From: JAPULR01 sp963665075
Lineage (GTDB): Bacteria; Chloroflexota; Dehalococcoidia; Lucifugimonadales; GCA-2712585
DNA: 64,000 nt
Direction of reading: 5' to 3'
NCBI GenBank assembly: GCA_963665075.1
Contig: OY762063.1
Coordinates: forward strand, 992,001-1,056,000
The translations under genes were made by a program, and so were the position numbers. Below the pieces are notes generated by a model. The model was not told the DNA's origin. It searched no databases and worked only from the letters and a program-made list of their open reading frames with translations. Positions 25,022 to 33,221 of this stretch are shown one piece after another; positions within the stretch are counted from its first letter, which is position 1, and every line of letters begins with the position of its first letter.

Positions 25022-25148
25022 TTTTTCTCCTAAGGAATGGTTTGGGCAATTATAGCGGAAAGGGTTGGGGGATGGGTATGGTGATGTGTCGTTGTTTCGG
25101 TTGGGGGCGTTGCCTATAATTGGGGCAGCATTTCAGTAGGTGATAGGC

Positions 25149-26834
25149 ATGAACGGCAACGGCAAGGTAAATATGAGGTCTCGGAGCAGCGTGATAATGG
25201 ACGGGCCTGACAGGGCGCCGGCGCGGGCGATGTTGAGGGCGGTGGGGCTAGGCGACAAGGAGTTGGGGCAGCCCTTCGTGGGAGTGTCGAACCTGGCTAG
25301 CGACGTGACGCCCTGCAACGTGCATCTGTACGGCGTGGTGCAGGCGGTGAGGCGCGGCATCGACGCGGCGGGGGGGACGCCGTTTGAATTTGGGTCAATG
25401 ACGGTCAGCGACGCGGTTTCGATGGGGACGCAGGGGATGAAGGCTTCGCTGGTGAGCCGGGAGGTCATCGCCGACTCGATTGAATTGGTTTCCTTCGCGG
25501 AAGGGTTCGACGGGTTGGTGGTGGTGGCGGGGTGCGACAAGAATATGCCGGGGACGATGATGGCGGCGGCGCGGCTGAACATTCCGGCCATCCACGTCTT
25601 CGGCGGCACGATAATGCCCGGCAGGCACAGGGGCAAGGACATCAACATCCAGGACGTGTTCGAGGCGGTGGGGGCCTATTCCAAGGGGAGCATCAGCCGG
25701 GACGAGCTGCACGACGTGGAGTGCGCGGCGTGTCCGGGGGCGGGTTCCTGCGCGGGGCTGTTCACGGCGAATACGATGTCTTCGGCCATCGAAGCGATGG
25801 GGATGGCGCTGCCCGGGGACGCTTCCGTTCCGGCGGAGAGTCCGTTCAAGAAGGCGGCGGCTATGGACGCGGGGAAGGCGTTGCTGAAGCTGATGGAGAA
25901 GGGGATACGTCCGCGGGACATTATGACGCGGGAGGCGTTCGAGAACGCGATAACGCTGGTGATGGCGATGGGCGGTTCCACCAACGCGGTGCTGCATCTG
26001 CTGGCCATCGCGCGGGAGGCGCAGGTCGAGCTTACGATTGACGACTTCGACGAAATCAGCCGTAGGACGCCGTACATCACGGACATGAAGCCGGGGGGCC
26101 GGTACGTGATGGCCGACCTGCACTGGGAGGGGGGGATTCCCGTGGTGATGAGGAAACTGCTGGACGCGGGACTGCTGCACGGAGACGCGCTGACGGTGAC
26201 GGGCCGGACGGTGGCGGAGAACCTGGAGCACGCGGACATGGACCGAGGGCAGAAGGTGGTCTCGTCCGTGGAGTCGCCCCTGGGAGCGACGGGGGGGTTG
26301 GCGATTCTGAGGGGGAATCTGGCGTCGGAGGGGGCGGTGGTGAAGATCGCGGGCAAGCAGCATTTGTACCAGCGGGGGCCGGCGCGGGTCTTCGACAGGG
26401 AGGAGGACGCATTCGCGGCGGTTCAGGCGCAGGCTATCAAGGCGGGGGACGTGGTGGTCATCCGGTACGAGGGGCCGAAGGGGGGGCCGGGGATGCGGGA
26501 GATGCTGACGGTGACGGGGGCGTTGATGGGGCAGGGGTTGGGGGAGGAGGTGGCGCTGATGACGGACGGGCGGTTTTCGGGGGCGTCGCATGGGCTGATG
26601 GTGGGTCACGTGGCGCCGGAGGCGGCGGTGGGCGGAAATATCGCGCTGGTGGAGGAAGGGGATACGGTGGTGGTGGACGTGCCCAATCGACGGCTGGACG
26701 TGGAGCTTTCGGAGTCGGAGTTGGAGCGTCGGCGGGCGGCGTGGCAGCCGCGGGCGACGGAGTATCCGACGGGGGCGTTGGCGAAGTACGCGAAGCTGGT
26801 GTCGTCGGCGTCAGAGGGGGCGGTGACGGGGTAG
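25149..26834 (+). CDS. ilvD: Dihydroxy-acid dehydratase
   Basis: A 561-residue IlvD/Edd enzyme that dehydrates 2,3-dihydroxy-3-methylbutanoate (and the isoleucine homologue) in branched-chain amino acid synthesis. Iron-sulphur and Mg-site landmarks are DVTPCNVHL, GCDKNMPGTMMA and CPGAGSCAGLFTANT; the C-terminal MTDGRFSGASHG is also diagnostic. ATG 25149 has AGGTGA five bases upstream and is preferred over GTG 25140. Length and motifs favour dihydroxy-acid over phosphogluconate dehydratase. It stands alone, without other ilv genes nearby. Confidence 0.96.
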   Translation: MNGNGKVNMRSRSSVIMDGPDRAPARAMLRAVGLGDKELGQPFVGVSNLASDVTPCNVHLYGVVQAVRRGIDAAGGTPFEFGSMTVSDAVSMGTQGMKASLVSREVIADSIELVSFAEGFDGLVVVAGCDKNMPGTMMAAARLNIPAIHVFGGTIMPGRHRGKDINIQDVFEAVGAYSKGSISRDELHDVECAACPGAGSCAGLFTANTMSSAIEAMGMALPGDASVPAESPFKKAAAMDAGKALLKLMEKGIRPRDIMTREAFENAITLVMAMGGSTNAVLHLLAIAREAQVELTIDDFDEISRRTPYITDMKPGGRYVMADLHWEGGIPVVMRKLLDAGLLHGDALTVTGRTVAENLEHADMDRGQKVVSSVESPLGATGGLAILRGNLASEGAVVKIAGKQHLYQRGPARVFDREEDAFAAVQAQAIKAGDVVVIRYEGPKGGPGMREMLTVTGALMGQGLGEEVALMTDGRFSGASHGLMVGHVAPEAAVGGNIALVEEGDTVVVDVPNRRLDVELSESELERRRAAWQPRATEYPTGALAKYAKLVSSASEGAVTG

Positions 26835-26869
26835 TCTAGTCGCACACATAGTTGAAATGAGGGGGTAGC

Positions 26870-27997
26870 ATGGAGGTTTTGGTTGGGGTTTTGGGGGTGG
26901 CTGTTCTGGTTCTGGCGGGGGCGTTGGTTGTGGTTGTTCGTCGAGATGACTCGAAGGGGTTGGATGATCGGCTGAAGCTGGAGTTTCAGAGTCTGACGCA
27001 GGCGGCGTTGAGGGAGTCGAGGGAGGAGTTGGAGCGGGAACTGTCCCGACATTCCTCGGCGGGGTCGCGGGAGTTGGAGGGGAAGAAAGCACTTATCGAC
27101 CAGCAGCTCTATAACATCAGGTCGGAGCTTGTGCGGGTCACGGACCTGGTTAGGGGCATTGAGAAGGACAGGGAGGCGAAGTTCGGCCAGTTGGCCGAGC
27201 AGATAAGGAAGGTGGGTGAACAGGCGTCGGCGCTTACGGCTTCCACAAACACGCTGGGAGCGGCGTTGGCCAACAGCCGGGCGCGGGGTCAGTGGGGGGA
27301 GCGGATGGCTGAGGATATTTTCCGTCTGATGGGGTTGAGGGAGGGGGTGAACTATCGGAAGCAGCGGGCTATGGGATCGAACGGATCCATCCCCGACTTC
27401 ACGTTCCTGCTGCCGAGGGGCGAGACGCTGAACATGGACGTGAAGTTCCCGTTGGACAACTATGTCCGCTACCTGGAGTCGGAGGAAGACTCGGACCGTT
27501 CCGCCTTCCTCAGAGACGTGAGGCAGAAGTTGAAGGAGGTCAGCAGCAGGGGCTATGTCGATACCTCGCAGGGGACGCTGGACTACGTGCTGCTGTTCAT
27601 TCCAAACGAAAGCGTGTATTCCTTCATCCATGAGAATGATCCAAATCTGCTGGATGACGCGTTGAAGAGCAAGGTCATCTGGTGTTCGCCGTCCACGCTG
27701 TACTGCGTGCTGGCGGTGGTGAGGCAGGCGGTGGACAACTTCGCGATGGAGCAGACTTCCAACGAGATTATCTCTCTGATGGGGGCGTTCAACGAGCAGT
27801 GGCAGAGGTATCAGCAGAGCGTGGACACGTTGGGCAGCCGGCTGGATTCGACACAAAGGGCTTACGAGCAGGTTAGGGGAACGCGGAGCCGGGCGTTGGA
27901 GCGTCCGCTGAGGAAGATTGAGGAGTTGCGGCAGCAGCGTCGGCTGCCGGTGGGGGCGCTGGGGGAGGGGGACGAGGGTCTTTCACCCTCACCTTAA
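26870..27997 (+). CDS. rmuC: DNA recombination protein RmuC
   Basis: A 375-residue protein with an N-terminal membrane anchor (VLVGVLGVAVLVLAGALVVV), a coiled-coil region, and the RmuC domain. The domain includes ARGQWGERMAEDIFRLMG, MDVKFPLDNYVRYLE and YVLLFIPNE. RmuC proteins limit recombination between short inverted repeats in E. coli and are thought to be nuclease-like. That is suggestive in a genome so rich in small inverted repeats. The last codons (SPSP, stop TAA) fall inside a dispersed repeat beginning at about 27985. Confidence 0.92.
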   Translation: MEVLVGVLGVAVLVLAGALVVVVRRDDSKGLDDRLKLEFQSLTQAALRESREELERELSRHSSAGSRELEGKKALIDQQLYNIRSELVRVTDLVRGIEKDREAKFGQLAEQIRKVGEQASALTASTNTLGAALANSRARGQWGERMAEDIFRLMGLREGVNYRKQRAMGSNGSIPDFTFLLPRGETLNMDVKFPLDNYVRYLESEEDSDRSAFLRDVRQKLKEVSSRGYVDTSQGTLDYVLLFIPNESVYSFIHENDPNLLDDALKSKVIWCSPSTLYCVLAVVRQAVDNFAMEQTSNEIISLMGAFNEQWQRYQQSVDTLGSRLDSTQRAYEQVRGTRSRALERPLRKIEELRQQRRLPVGALGEGDEGLSPSP

Positions 27998-28110
27998 TCC
28001 TCTCCCTCAAGGGAGAGGAGAAGAAGATGGGATTGAAACCGTCTGTCGAGGGGGAGGGAGGGGACTGGATTCCCGCTTTCGCGGGAATGACGAAGAGAGG
28101 GGGCAGGAAT
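27981..28110. repeat. Repeat cluster overlapping the end of rmuC
   Basis: Contains a 'CACCCTCACCTTAATCCTCTC' type element with CTCTCCCTCAAGGGAGAG hairpin (27986-28020). A TGGATTCCCGCTTTCGCGGG-AATGACG hairpin follows at 28066-28093. The first supplies the last codons and the stop of rmuC. A partial AGGAATGACGGGATGGG follows. Confidence 0.8.
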
Positions 28111-28122
28111 GACGGGATGGGA

Positions 28123-29571
28123 TTAGGGGTTTTGGGCGCGGCGGGCGATGGCTTTGATGAGGCCGCTGAATATCCAGGAGTGGACGGGGTAGAGGCCGTA
28201 CCAGTAGGCCAGTCCGGGGAGGCCTTTGGGGATGAAGGCGGCGGTCTGTTCCAGCTGGGTCGCGCCTGTGGGGGATTCGCGGATTTCGTATTGGAGCCAG
28301 GCGCGTCCGGGTAGTTTCATTTCGGCTTTGAGGCGGATGAGGCGGTTGGGTTCGATGGATTCGACGCGCCAGAAGTCCAGGGCGTCGCCGACGCGTAGGC
28401 GGTCGGGGTGGCGGCGTCCCCGGCGGAGGCCGGCGCCGCCGAGGAGCCTGTCCACCATTCCGCGCAAGCTCCAGGTCCAGTTGGCGAAGAACCATCCCCT
28501 GCGTCCGCCGATTCCGGCGACGACCTTGTAGACGTCGGCGGGGGAGGCGTTTATCATGCGTCGGCGGCTTTCGATGATGACGCCTTGGCGGGATTCGAGA
28601 CGGACGTGGGTTTCGGCTTCGTCGGCAAGGTCGGCGGCGTCGCTCCAAGAGGTGTCAATTCGCCCTTCGTCCAAATCCTGGATGACGGCTTCGATGGCGG
28701 CGGAGTAGTCGCGGGGCTTGACGTGGGGGAATAGGGTGCGAGAGAGGTCGTTGGTGACGATAACTTCGTTTCGCAACCCTTCGACCAGGGCGTGGGTGAT
28801 TTTGGCGGGAATGGGGGTGAACCAGTGCACCCAGTAGGAGGAGAGGCGGGGGGAGAGGACGGGGACGGGAATCATGTAGCGTCGGAGGCCACGGGCGCGG
28901 GCGTAGCCGAGCATGAGGCCGCGGTAGGTGGTGACGTCGGCGCCGCCGATTTCGATGGTGCGTCCGTGGCTTTCGGGGGTGTCAAGGGCGGAGACGAGGT
29001 ATTGGAGAAGGTCGTCGATGGCGATGGGCTGGATGCGGGAGTAGACCCACTTGGGGCAGACCATGAGGGGGAGGCGTTCGGCGAGGTGGCGGATCATTTC
29101 GAAGGAGATGCTGCCGGAGCCGACGATGACGGCGGCGCGGAATTCGGTGACGGATACTCCGCTTTCTCGGAGGGCGTCGCCGGTCTGCTGGCGGGAGCGG
29201 AGGTGGGGGGATAGGTCGGCCTGTGGGTCGCCGAGGCCGCCGAGGTAGATGATGCGTTGGACGCCGGCTTGCTTGGCGGCTTCGCCGAAGTTGCGGGCGG
29301 CCTGGATGTCGAGTTGTTCGAAGCCGGAGGGGCCGGCGATGCTGTGGATGAGGTAGTAGGCGGTGTGGACGCCGCGCATGGCGTCGGGGAGGGTTTCGGG
29401 CTTGAGGGCGTCGCCGACGGCGATTTCGACGTGGTTGCTCCAAGGGCGGGAGAGGGCGCGCCGCCGGCTGCGGACGAGGACGCGGACGGGGTGGCCCTTT
29501 TGGAGAAGCAGCGGGGCGAGTCGACCGCCGATGTAGCCGGTGGCGCCGGTGACGAGGATGGTTTGGGGCAT
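28123..29571 (-). CDS. NAD(P)-binding SDR-like protein fused to DUF2867
   Basis: A 482-residue two-domain protein. Residues 1 to about 290 form an atypical short-chain dehydrogenase starting MPQTILVTGATGYIGGRLAP, with the dinucleotide loop TGATGYIGG and the YYLIHSI strand typical of YbjT-like proteins. The C-terminal third (VRLESRQGVIIESRRRMINA onward to WYGLYPVHSWIFSGLI) is a DUF2867 domain of the START/polyketide-cyclase type. This fusion is widely seen but its reaction is unknown. ATG 29571 is chosen because the SDR motif starts there. Confidence 0.9.
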   Translation of the reverse strand: MPQTILVTGATGYIGGRLAPLLLQKGHPVRVLVRSRRRALSRPWSNHVEIAVGDALKPETLPDAMRGVHTAYYLIHSIAGPSGFEQLDIQAARNFGEAAKQAGVQRIIYLGGLGDPQADLSPHLRSRQQTGDALRESGVSVTEFRAAVIVGSGSISFEMIRHLAERLPLMVCPKWVYSRIQPIAIDDLLQYLVSALDTPESHGRTIEIGGADVTTYRGLMLGYARARGLRRYMIPVPVLSPRLSSYWVHWFTPIPAKITHALVEGLRNEVIVTNDLSRTLFPHVKPRDYSAAIEAVIQDLDEGRIDTSWSDAADLADEAETHVRLESRQGVIIESRRRMINASPADVYKVVAGIGGRRGWFFANWTWSLRGMVDRLLGGAGLRRGRRHPDRLRVGDALDFWRVESIEPNRLIRLKAEMKLPGRAWLQYEIRESPTGATQLEQTAAFIPKGLPGLAYWYGLYPVHSWIFSGLIKAIARRAQNP

Positions 29572-29594
29572 GGGGGGATTATAGGGGGTTGGGG

Positions 29595-30059
29595 CTACGT
29601 TGAGTCTGAGCCGTTGCTGCCCAAGTGGATGATTTCCACGTTGCCCCAATGTTCATTCAGATATTCGGCGACCAGTCGGCGGTGGCAATGCTCCGGTTCG
29701 TGTTCGCTGCACAGGAGGCAGGCATTAGCGATTTTCCGCTTGATTGCCATTTTCGAGACCCGTCGTTCGTTCATCAGGGCAAGAAATTCACGCTCGTAAC
29801 TTTCCCAGTCTTTGCGCCCTTGCCTGTAGTCCTTGAGCATATCCGGGGTAGGGGCCAGTTCCGGCATGTGGATGTACTGAATGCGGCAGAGCTTTTCCAG
29901 GAAGTAGGCCAGGTCGTCCTTCTTGGCGAAGCCGGCAAGCTGTGAGACGTTATTGAGACGCACGTCTACGAGCCGTTTCGCGCCGGACTGACGCAGCAGT
30001 TCAAAGAAATTGCTTGCGGATTTTTTCGTGAAGCCGATGGTATAGACTTTCAATGTCAA
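29595..30059 (-). CDS. DUF488 family protein (shorter copy)
   Basis: A 154-residue protein. It begins MTLKVYTIGFTKKSASNFFE and ends with the conserved segment LLCSEHEPEHCHRRLVAEYL, in which the Cys and His residues (C-S-E-x-E-P-x-x-C-H-R) define DUF488. TTG 30059 overlaps the stop of the upstream DUF488 gene by four bases. Biochemical function is not established for the family. Together with the next two genes upstream it forms a compact three-gene unit in sequence visibly less G/C-rich than the flanks. Confidence 0.87.
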   Translation of the reverse strand: MTLKVYTIGFTKKSASNFFELLRQSGAKRLVDVRLNNVSQLAGFAKKDDLAYFLEKLCRIQYIHMPELAPTPDMLKDYRQGRKDWESYEREFLALMNERRVSKMAIKRKIANACLLCSEHEPEHCHRRLVAEYLNEHWGNVEIIHLGSNGSDST

Positions 30060-30679
30060 TGACTCCAGTTGGGGTTGGTCGTTGTACTGTCCACGTATCC
30101 CACCTTGCTGACCTGGCGGACTATTGCGTCGGCGATGACTTCTCTACGGGTACGGAACATATCCCCGTGGTGGGGCAGTTTGAACCCGTCCAGCAATCTA
30201 TTCATAGTGGCTTCGTGAGGTTCCAAACTGCCGTCGGCGAGGATGTGAGTCACAGGGACGCCGCGTTCTTCCAGAACTTTGGCAATCAGGAGGGTGCGGT
30301 GGCAATTCAGAGGTTCCTTTTCGCTGCACATTAGGGCGACGCGGCGTTCATCGGACACCCAAATGACACGCCGGATGCCGTCATCGAACTGGTCAGTGTT
30401 AGCCAGCCGCTCGAATTGAACCCGTCCGTCTGCGTCGTAACAGGAGCGGTCCATCGGCCTGCCGCCAAGTTCGCCGCCAAGGAAGACGTAATCGATGCCG
30501 GAATTTTCCAATGCGTCGTTCAGCGACTGATGGTTGAAGTGGGGATTGTAGCGGCTGTATGGGGACGAGCGAACGTCAGCCACCACGTCTATGCGATGCT
30601 CACGCAACAAGTCCAAGAAGGTTTCCGACGGATGGTTGGAGTGTCCGATGGTGAAGATTGAGGGTTGTGGCGTGTTCAT
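30056..30679 (-). CDS. DUF488 family protein (longer copy)
   Basis: A 207-residue paralogue. It opens MNTPQPSIFTIGHSNHPSET (the 'TIGHS' start is typical), has DVVADVRSSPYSRYNPHFN, and the Cys/His segment MCSEKEPLNCHRTLLIA. The C-terminal 40 residues extend beyond the shorter copy. It is coupled by TTGA to the downstream DUF488 gene and lies 13 bases after the putative dual-OB gene. Family function unknown. Confidence 0.88.
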   Translation of the reverse strand: MNTPQPSIFTIGHSNHPSETFLDLLREHRIDVVADVRSSPYSRYNPHFNHQSLNDALENSGIDYVFLGGELGGRPMDRSCYDADGRVQFERLANTDQFDDGIRRVIWVSDERRVALMCSEKEPLNCHRTLLIAKVLEERGVPVTHILADGSLEPHEATMNRLLDGFKLPHHGDMFRTRREVIADAIVRQVSKVGYVDSTTTNPNWSH

Positions 30680-30692
30680 TTGAATTTTGTCG

Positions 30693-31364
30693 TCAAGGTT
30701 TGATTATGGCGGCAATGACCTTATAGCATTTGCCGTCTATGTAGCCTCCGGCAAGGCTGACGGTGATATAGCAGTCTCCGACCAGATAAGTTCCATTCCC
30801 ACGATTGAAGTATTCTTGCCTGTAGTCCGGGGCTGTCACCGAAAGCCAGTAGTTTGCACCGTTATGCCAAAACCGTCCCTGCACTCTCTGCTTATCATAA
30901 TGGTCAAAGACTCGCAATTCCAAATGTGCTTTGATCAAGTACAACGATTCACCTAGCGGTCTTGCGACTGCGATAGATACTCTATCGTTTCGTCCAGAGG
31001 AACTGCTATCGCCGTTGGGCCAGAGAGAAAATGTGGATTCTAAACATTTCGGCAAGAATGAAGAATCCAGAACGCCAACTCTCTGCCATCGTCGTTCGGG
31101 GTCTATCAGCCAATTTTCCTTTTGGTGATCTTTAGGTTCCGGTCGAAGAACCGGAACGTCGATTACATCTAGTAGGCGAGGGAATACACCATCTCTATAT
31201 CGGGTCTGGGATATTGAAACACCCTCCCCGTCACGACCACTTACCGGGCGAATCCAGCCGCCGATCTTGCCACCCTGCCGCATTTCTCTCCCAGCGACGC
31301 ATCGTCCGCCGGGCATGTCTGAATAAGCAAGGCACACTATCCGCTTTACGGGTTTCTGCGCCAA
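30693..31364 (-). CDS. Putative dual OB-fold domain protein, first gene of a DUF488 cluster
   Basis: A 223-residue protein starting MAQKPVKRIVCLAYSDMPGG, with GGWIRPVSGRDGEGVS and VTAPDYRQEYF later. From memory this pattern (K.IVCLA.S....GRCVAG, then WIRPVS) corresponds to a 'dual OB-containing' domain that co-occurs with DUF488. I am moderately sure of the family and not of any activity. TTG 31364 has GGAGAG five bases upstream. OB folds bind nucleic acids, so a nucleic-acid-directed role for the three-gene unit is a reasonable guess. Confidence 0.65.
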   Translation of the reverse strand: MAQKPVKRIVCLAYSDMPGGRCVAGREMRQGGKIGGWIRPVSGRDGEGVSISQTRYRDGVFPRLLDVIDVPVLRPEPKDHQKENWLIDPERRWQRVGVLDSSFLPKCLESTFSLWPNGDSSSSGRNDRVSIAVARPLGESLYLIKAHLELRVFDHYDKQRVQGRFWHNGANYWLSVTAPDYRQEYFNRGNGTYLVGDCYITVSLAGGYIDGKCYKVIAAIIKP

Positions 31365-31513
31365 AGATTCTCTCCAAAGGTTAGTCTGATGCTGTAATTA
31401 TATTCTAATTCTTGCAGTTTTGGCAAATGTTGGGAGGCGCGTATGCCATTGGACGTGGTTGCTTTTGGGAGGGGGTGGGGATATGCTGAACCGAAACGTT
31501 TTGGGGGTTGGTT

Positions 31514-33214
31514 ATGGGGTTTTCACCGCATGGGGTCAGGTTTTCGGCGCATCGTCCGGTGGTTATGGGGCGTCGGGGGATGGTGGCGGCCAGTCATCCG
31601 CTGGCGTCGCAGGCGGGGGTGAGGATTTTGCAGAAGGGGGGGAACGCGGTCGACGCGTCGGTGGCCGTCGCGGCGACGCTTCAGGTGGTGGAGCCGCTGA
31701 TGTCGGGCATCGGCGGCGACGGGTTCATCATGGTCTATACGCGCGCCGATGACACGGTGAAGGTGGTGAACGGGACGGGGCCGGCGCCCTACGCCGCCAC
31801 GCGGGAGCGGTATCTGCCGGAGGGGATTCCGTTGAAGGGGATTATGTCGGTGTCGGTGCCGGGGCTGCTTAGGAGTTGGACGGAGGCGCACGAACGGTAC
31901 GGTCGGCTGTCGCTTTCGGAGGCCCTAGAGCCGGCCATCGAGTTGGCTGAGGAGGGGTTTCCCGTCAGTCATACCGTCGCCGACGCCATCGCTGGGGACG
32001 AGCTGCTGTGCGAGTTTCCAACGTCGGCGGCGATATTCACCAGGGACGGACGGCCATTGCGGGCGGGGGAGATTCTTCGTCAGACAGACCTGGCGCGGAC
32101 GTTTGGGAAGATTGCCGACGAAGGGGCGGACGTCTTCTATCAAGGGGAAACCGCTCACGCCATCGCCAAATTCATGTCGGAGCAGGGCGGGCTGTTGACG
32201 ATGAAGGATTTGGGGGACTTCCGGGCGCGATGGCAGGACTCGATTTTCACGGACTATCGGGGATATACCGTCCACGAGGCGCCGCCGAATTCCAGCGGGC
32301 ACATATTGTTGCAGGAGTTGAATTTGGTGGAGGGGTTCGACCTGAAGGCGATGGGGTGCAACACAGCGGAGAGCGTGCACGTGATGGTGGAGGCGAAGAG
32401 GCTGGCGTTCGCGGACAGGGAGGCGTATCTGGCGGACCCGGAATGGGTGGACGTGCCGATTCCGGGGCTTTTGTCGAAGGAGTACGCGCGTCATCGGGCG
32501 GCGTCAATTGACCCGGAGCGAGCGGCGGCAGAGGTCTTGGCGGGGGACCCGTGGCGGTATCAGAGTCCGTCGGGGTCTGCGCCGCGGGCGGTGAATCGGG
32601 TGGGCGCACCGAAGGAGGATACGACGTGCTTCGCGGTTGTGGACAGGTGGGGGAACGCGGTGTCGCAGCTTCAGAGCTTGCAAAGCGCCTTCGGGTCGAG
32701 TCTGGTCGCGGAGGGCACGGGGGTGCTGCTGAACAACCGGATGAGTTATTGGCACCTGGAGGAGGACCACGTGGATTGCCTGGAGCCGGGGAAGCGGGTG
32801 CGGCATACGATGAATCCGGTGATGGCGTTCCGTCGGAAGGAGGAGGGGCGTCGGCTGGCGCTGGTGTGCGGGACGCCGGGGGCGGACACGCAGGTGCAGA
32901 CGAATTTGCAGGTGATTACGCACGTTTTGGACTTCGGGATGACGGTGGCGGAGGCGGTGGAGGCGCCGCGGTGGAGGCATTTGCAGGATGGGACGGAGTC
33001 GACGTATCCGCACACGTGCGAGGACGGGTTGAATCTGGAGGGTCGGTTCTCGCCGCACGTGCGTCGGGGTCTGGCGCGGAAGGGGCACGAGGTTAACGTC
33101 ATCGGCGATTGGGAGGGGGTCGGGAGCGAGATGATGATTGCGGTGGATGGGGAGGAGGGGGCGTTGCACGGCGGGGCGGACCCGCGGCGGGACGGGTATG
33201 CGGTTGGGTGGTAG
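31514..33214 (+). CDS. ggt: Gamma-glutamyltransferase
   Basis: A 566-residue Ntn-hydrolase precursor. GGNAVDASVAVAATLQVVEP and SGIGGDGFIMVY match the large-subunit N-terminus. The self-cleavage site and catalytic Thr (about residue 370) are in KEDTTCFAVVDRWGNAVS, followed by LLNNRMSYW. C-terminal GTPGADTQVQTNLQ substitutes for the usual 'GSPGG'. No signal peptide is evident, unlike many secreted GGTs. It cleaves gamma-glutamyl bonds such as those of glutathione. ATG 31514 is preferred. The next gene starts seven bases after its stop, although base composition changes sharply there. Confidence 0.9.
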   Translation: MGFSPHGVRFSAHRPVVMGRRGMVAASHPLASQAGVRILQKGGNAVDASVAVAATLQVVEPLMSGIGGDGFIMVYTRADDTVKVVNGTGPAPYAATRERYLPEGIPLKGIMSVSVPGLLRSWTEAHERYGRLSLSEALEPAIELAEEGFPVSHTVADAIAGDELLCEFPTSAAIFTRDGRPLRAGEILRQTDLARTFGKIADEGADVFYQGETAHAIAKFMSEQGGLLTMKDLGDFRARWQDSIFTDYRGYTVHEAPPNSSGHILLQELNLVEGFDLKAMGCNTAESVHVMVEAKRLAFADREAYLADPEWVDVPIPGLLSKEYARHRAASIDPERAAAEVLAGDPWRYQSPSGSAPRAVNRVGAPKEDTTCFAVVDRWGNAVSQLQSLQSAFGSSLVAEGTGVLLNNRMSYWHLEEDHVDCLEPGKRVRHTMNPVMAFRRKEEGRRLALVCGTPGADTQVQTNLQVITHVLDFGMTVAEAVEAPRWRHLQDGTESTYPHTCEDGLNLEGRFSPHVRRGLARKGHEVNVIGDWEGVGSEMMIAVDGEEGALHGGADPRRDGYAVGW

Positions 33215-33221
33215 GGGAAAG

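Noticed and set aside
26606..27856. 416-codon minus-strand open frame over the end of ilvD and rmuC
   Set aside because: Arg/Leu/Pro/His-rich antisense shadow of two well-recognised genes.
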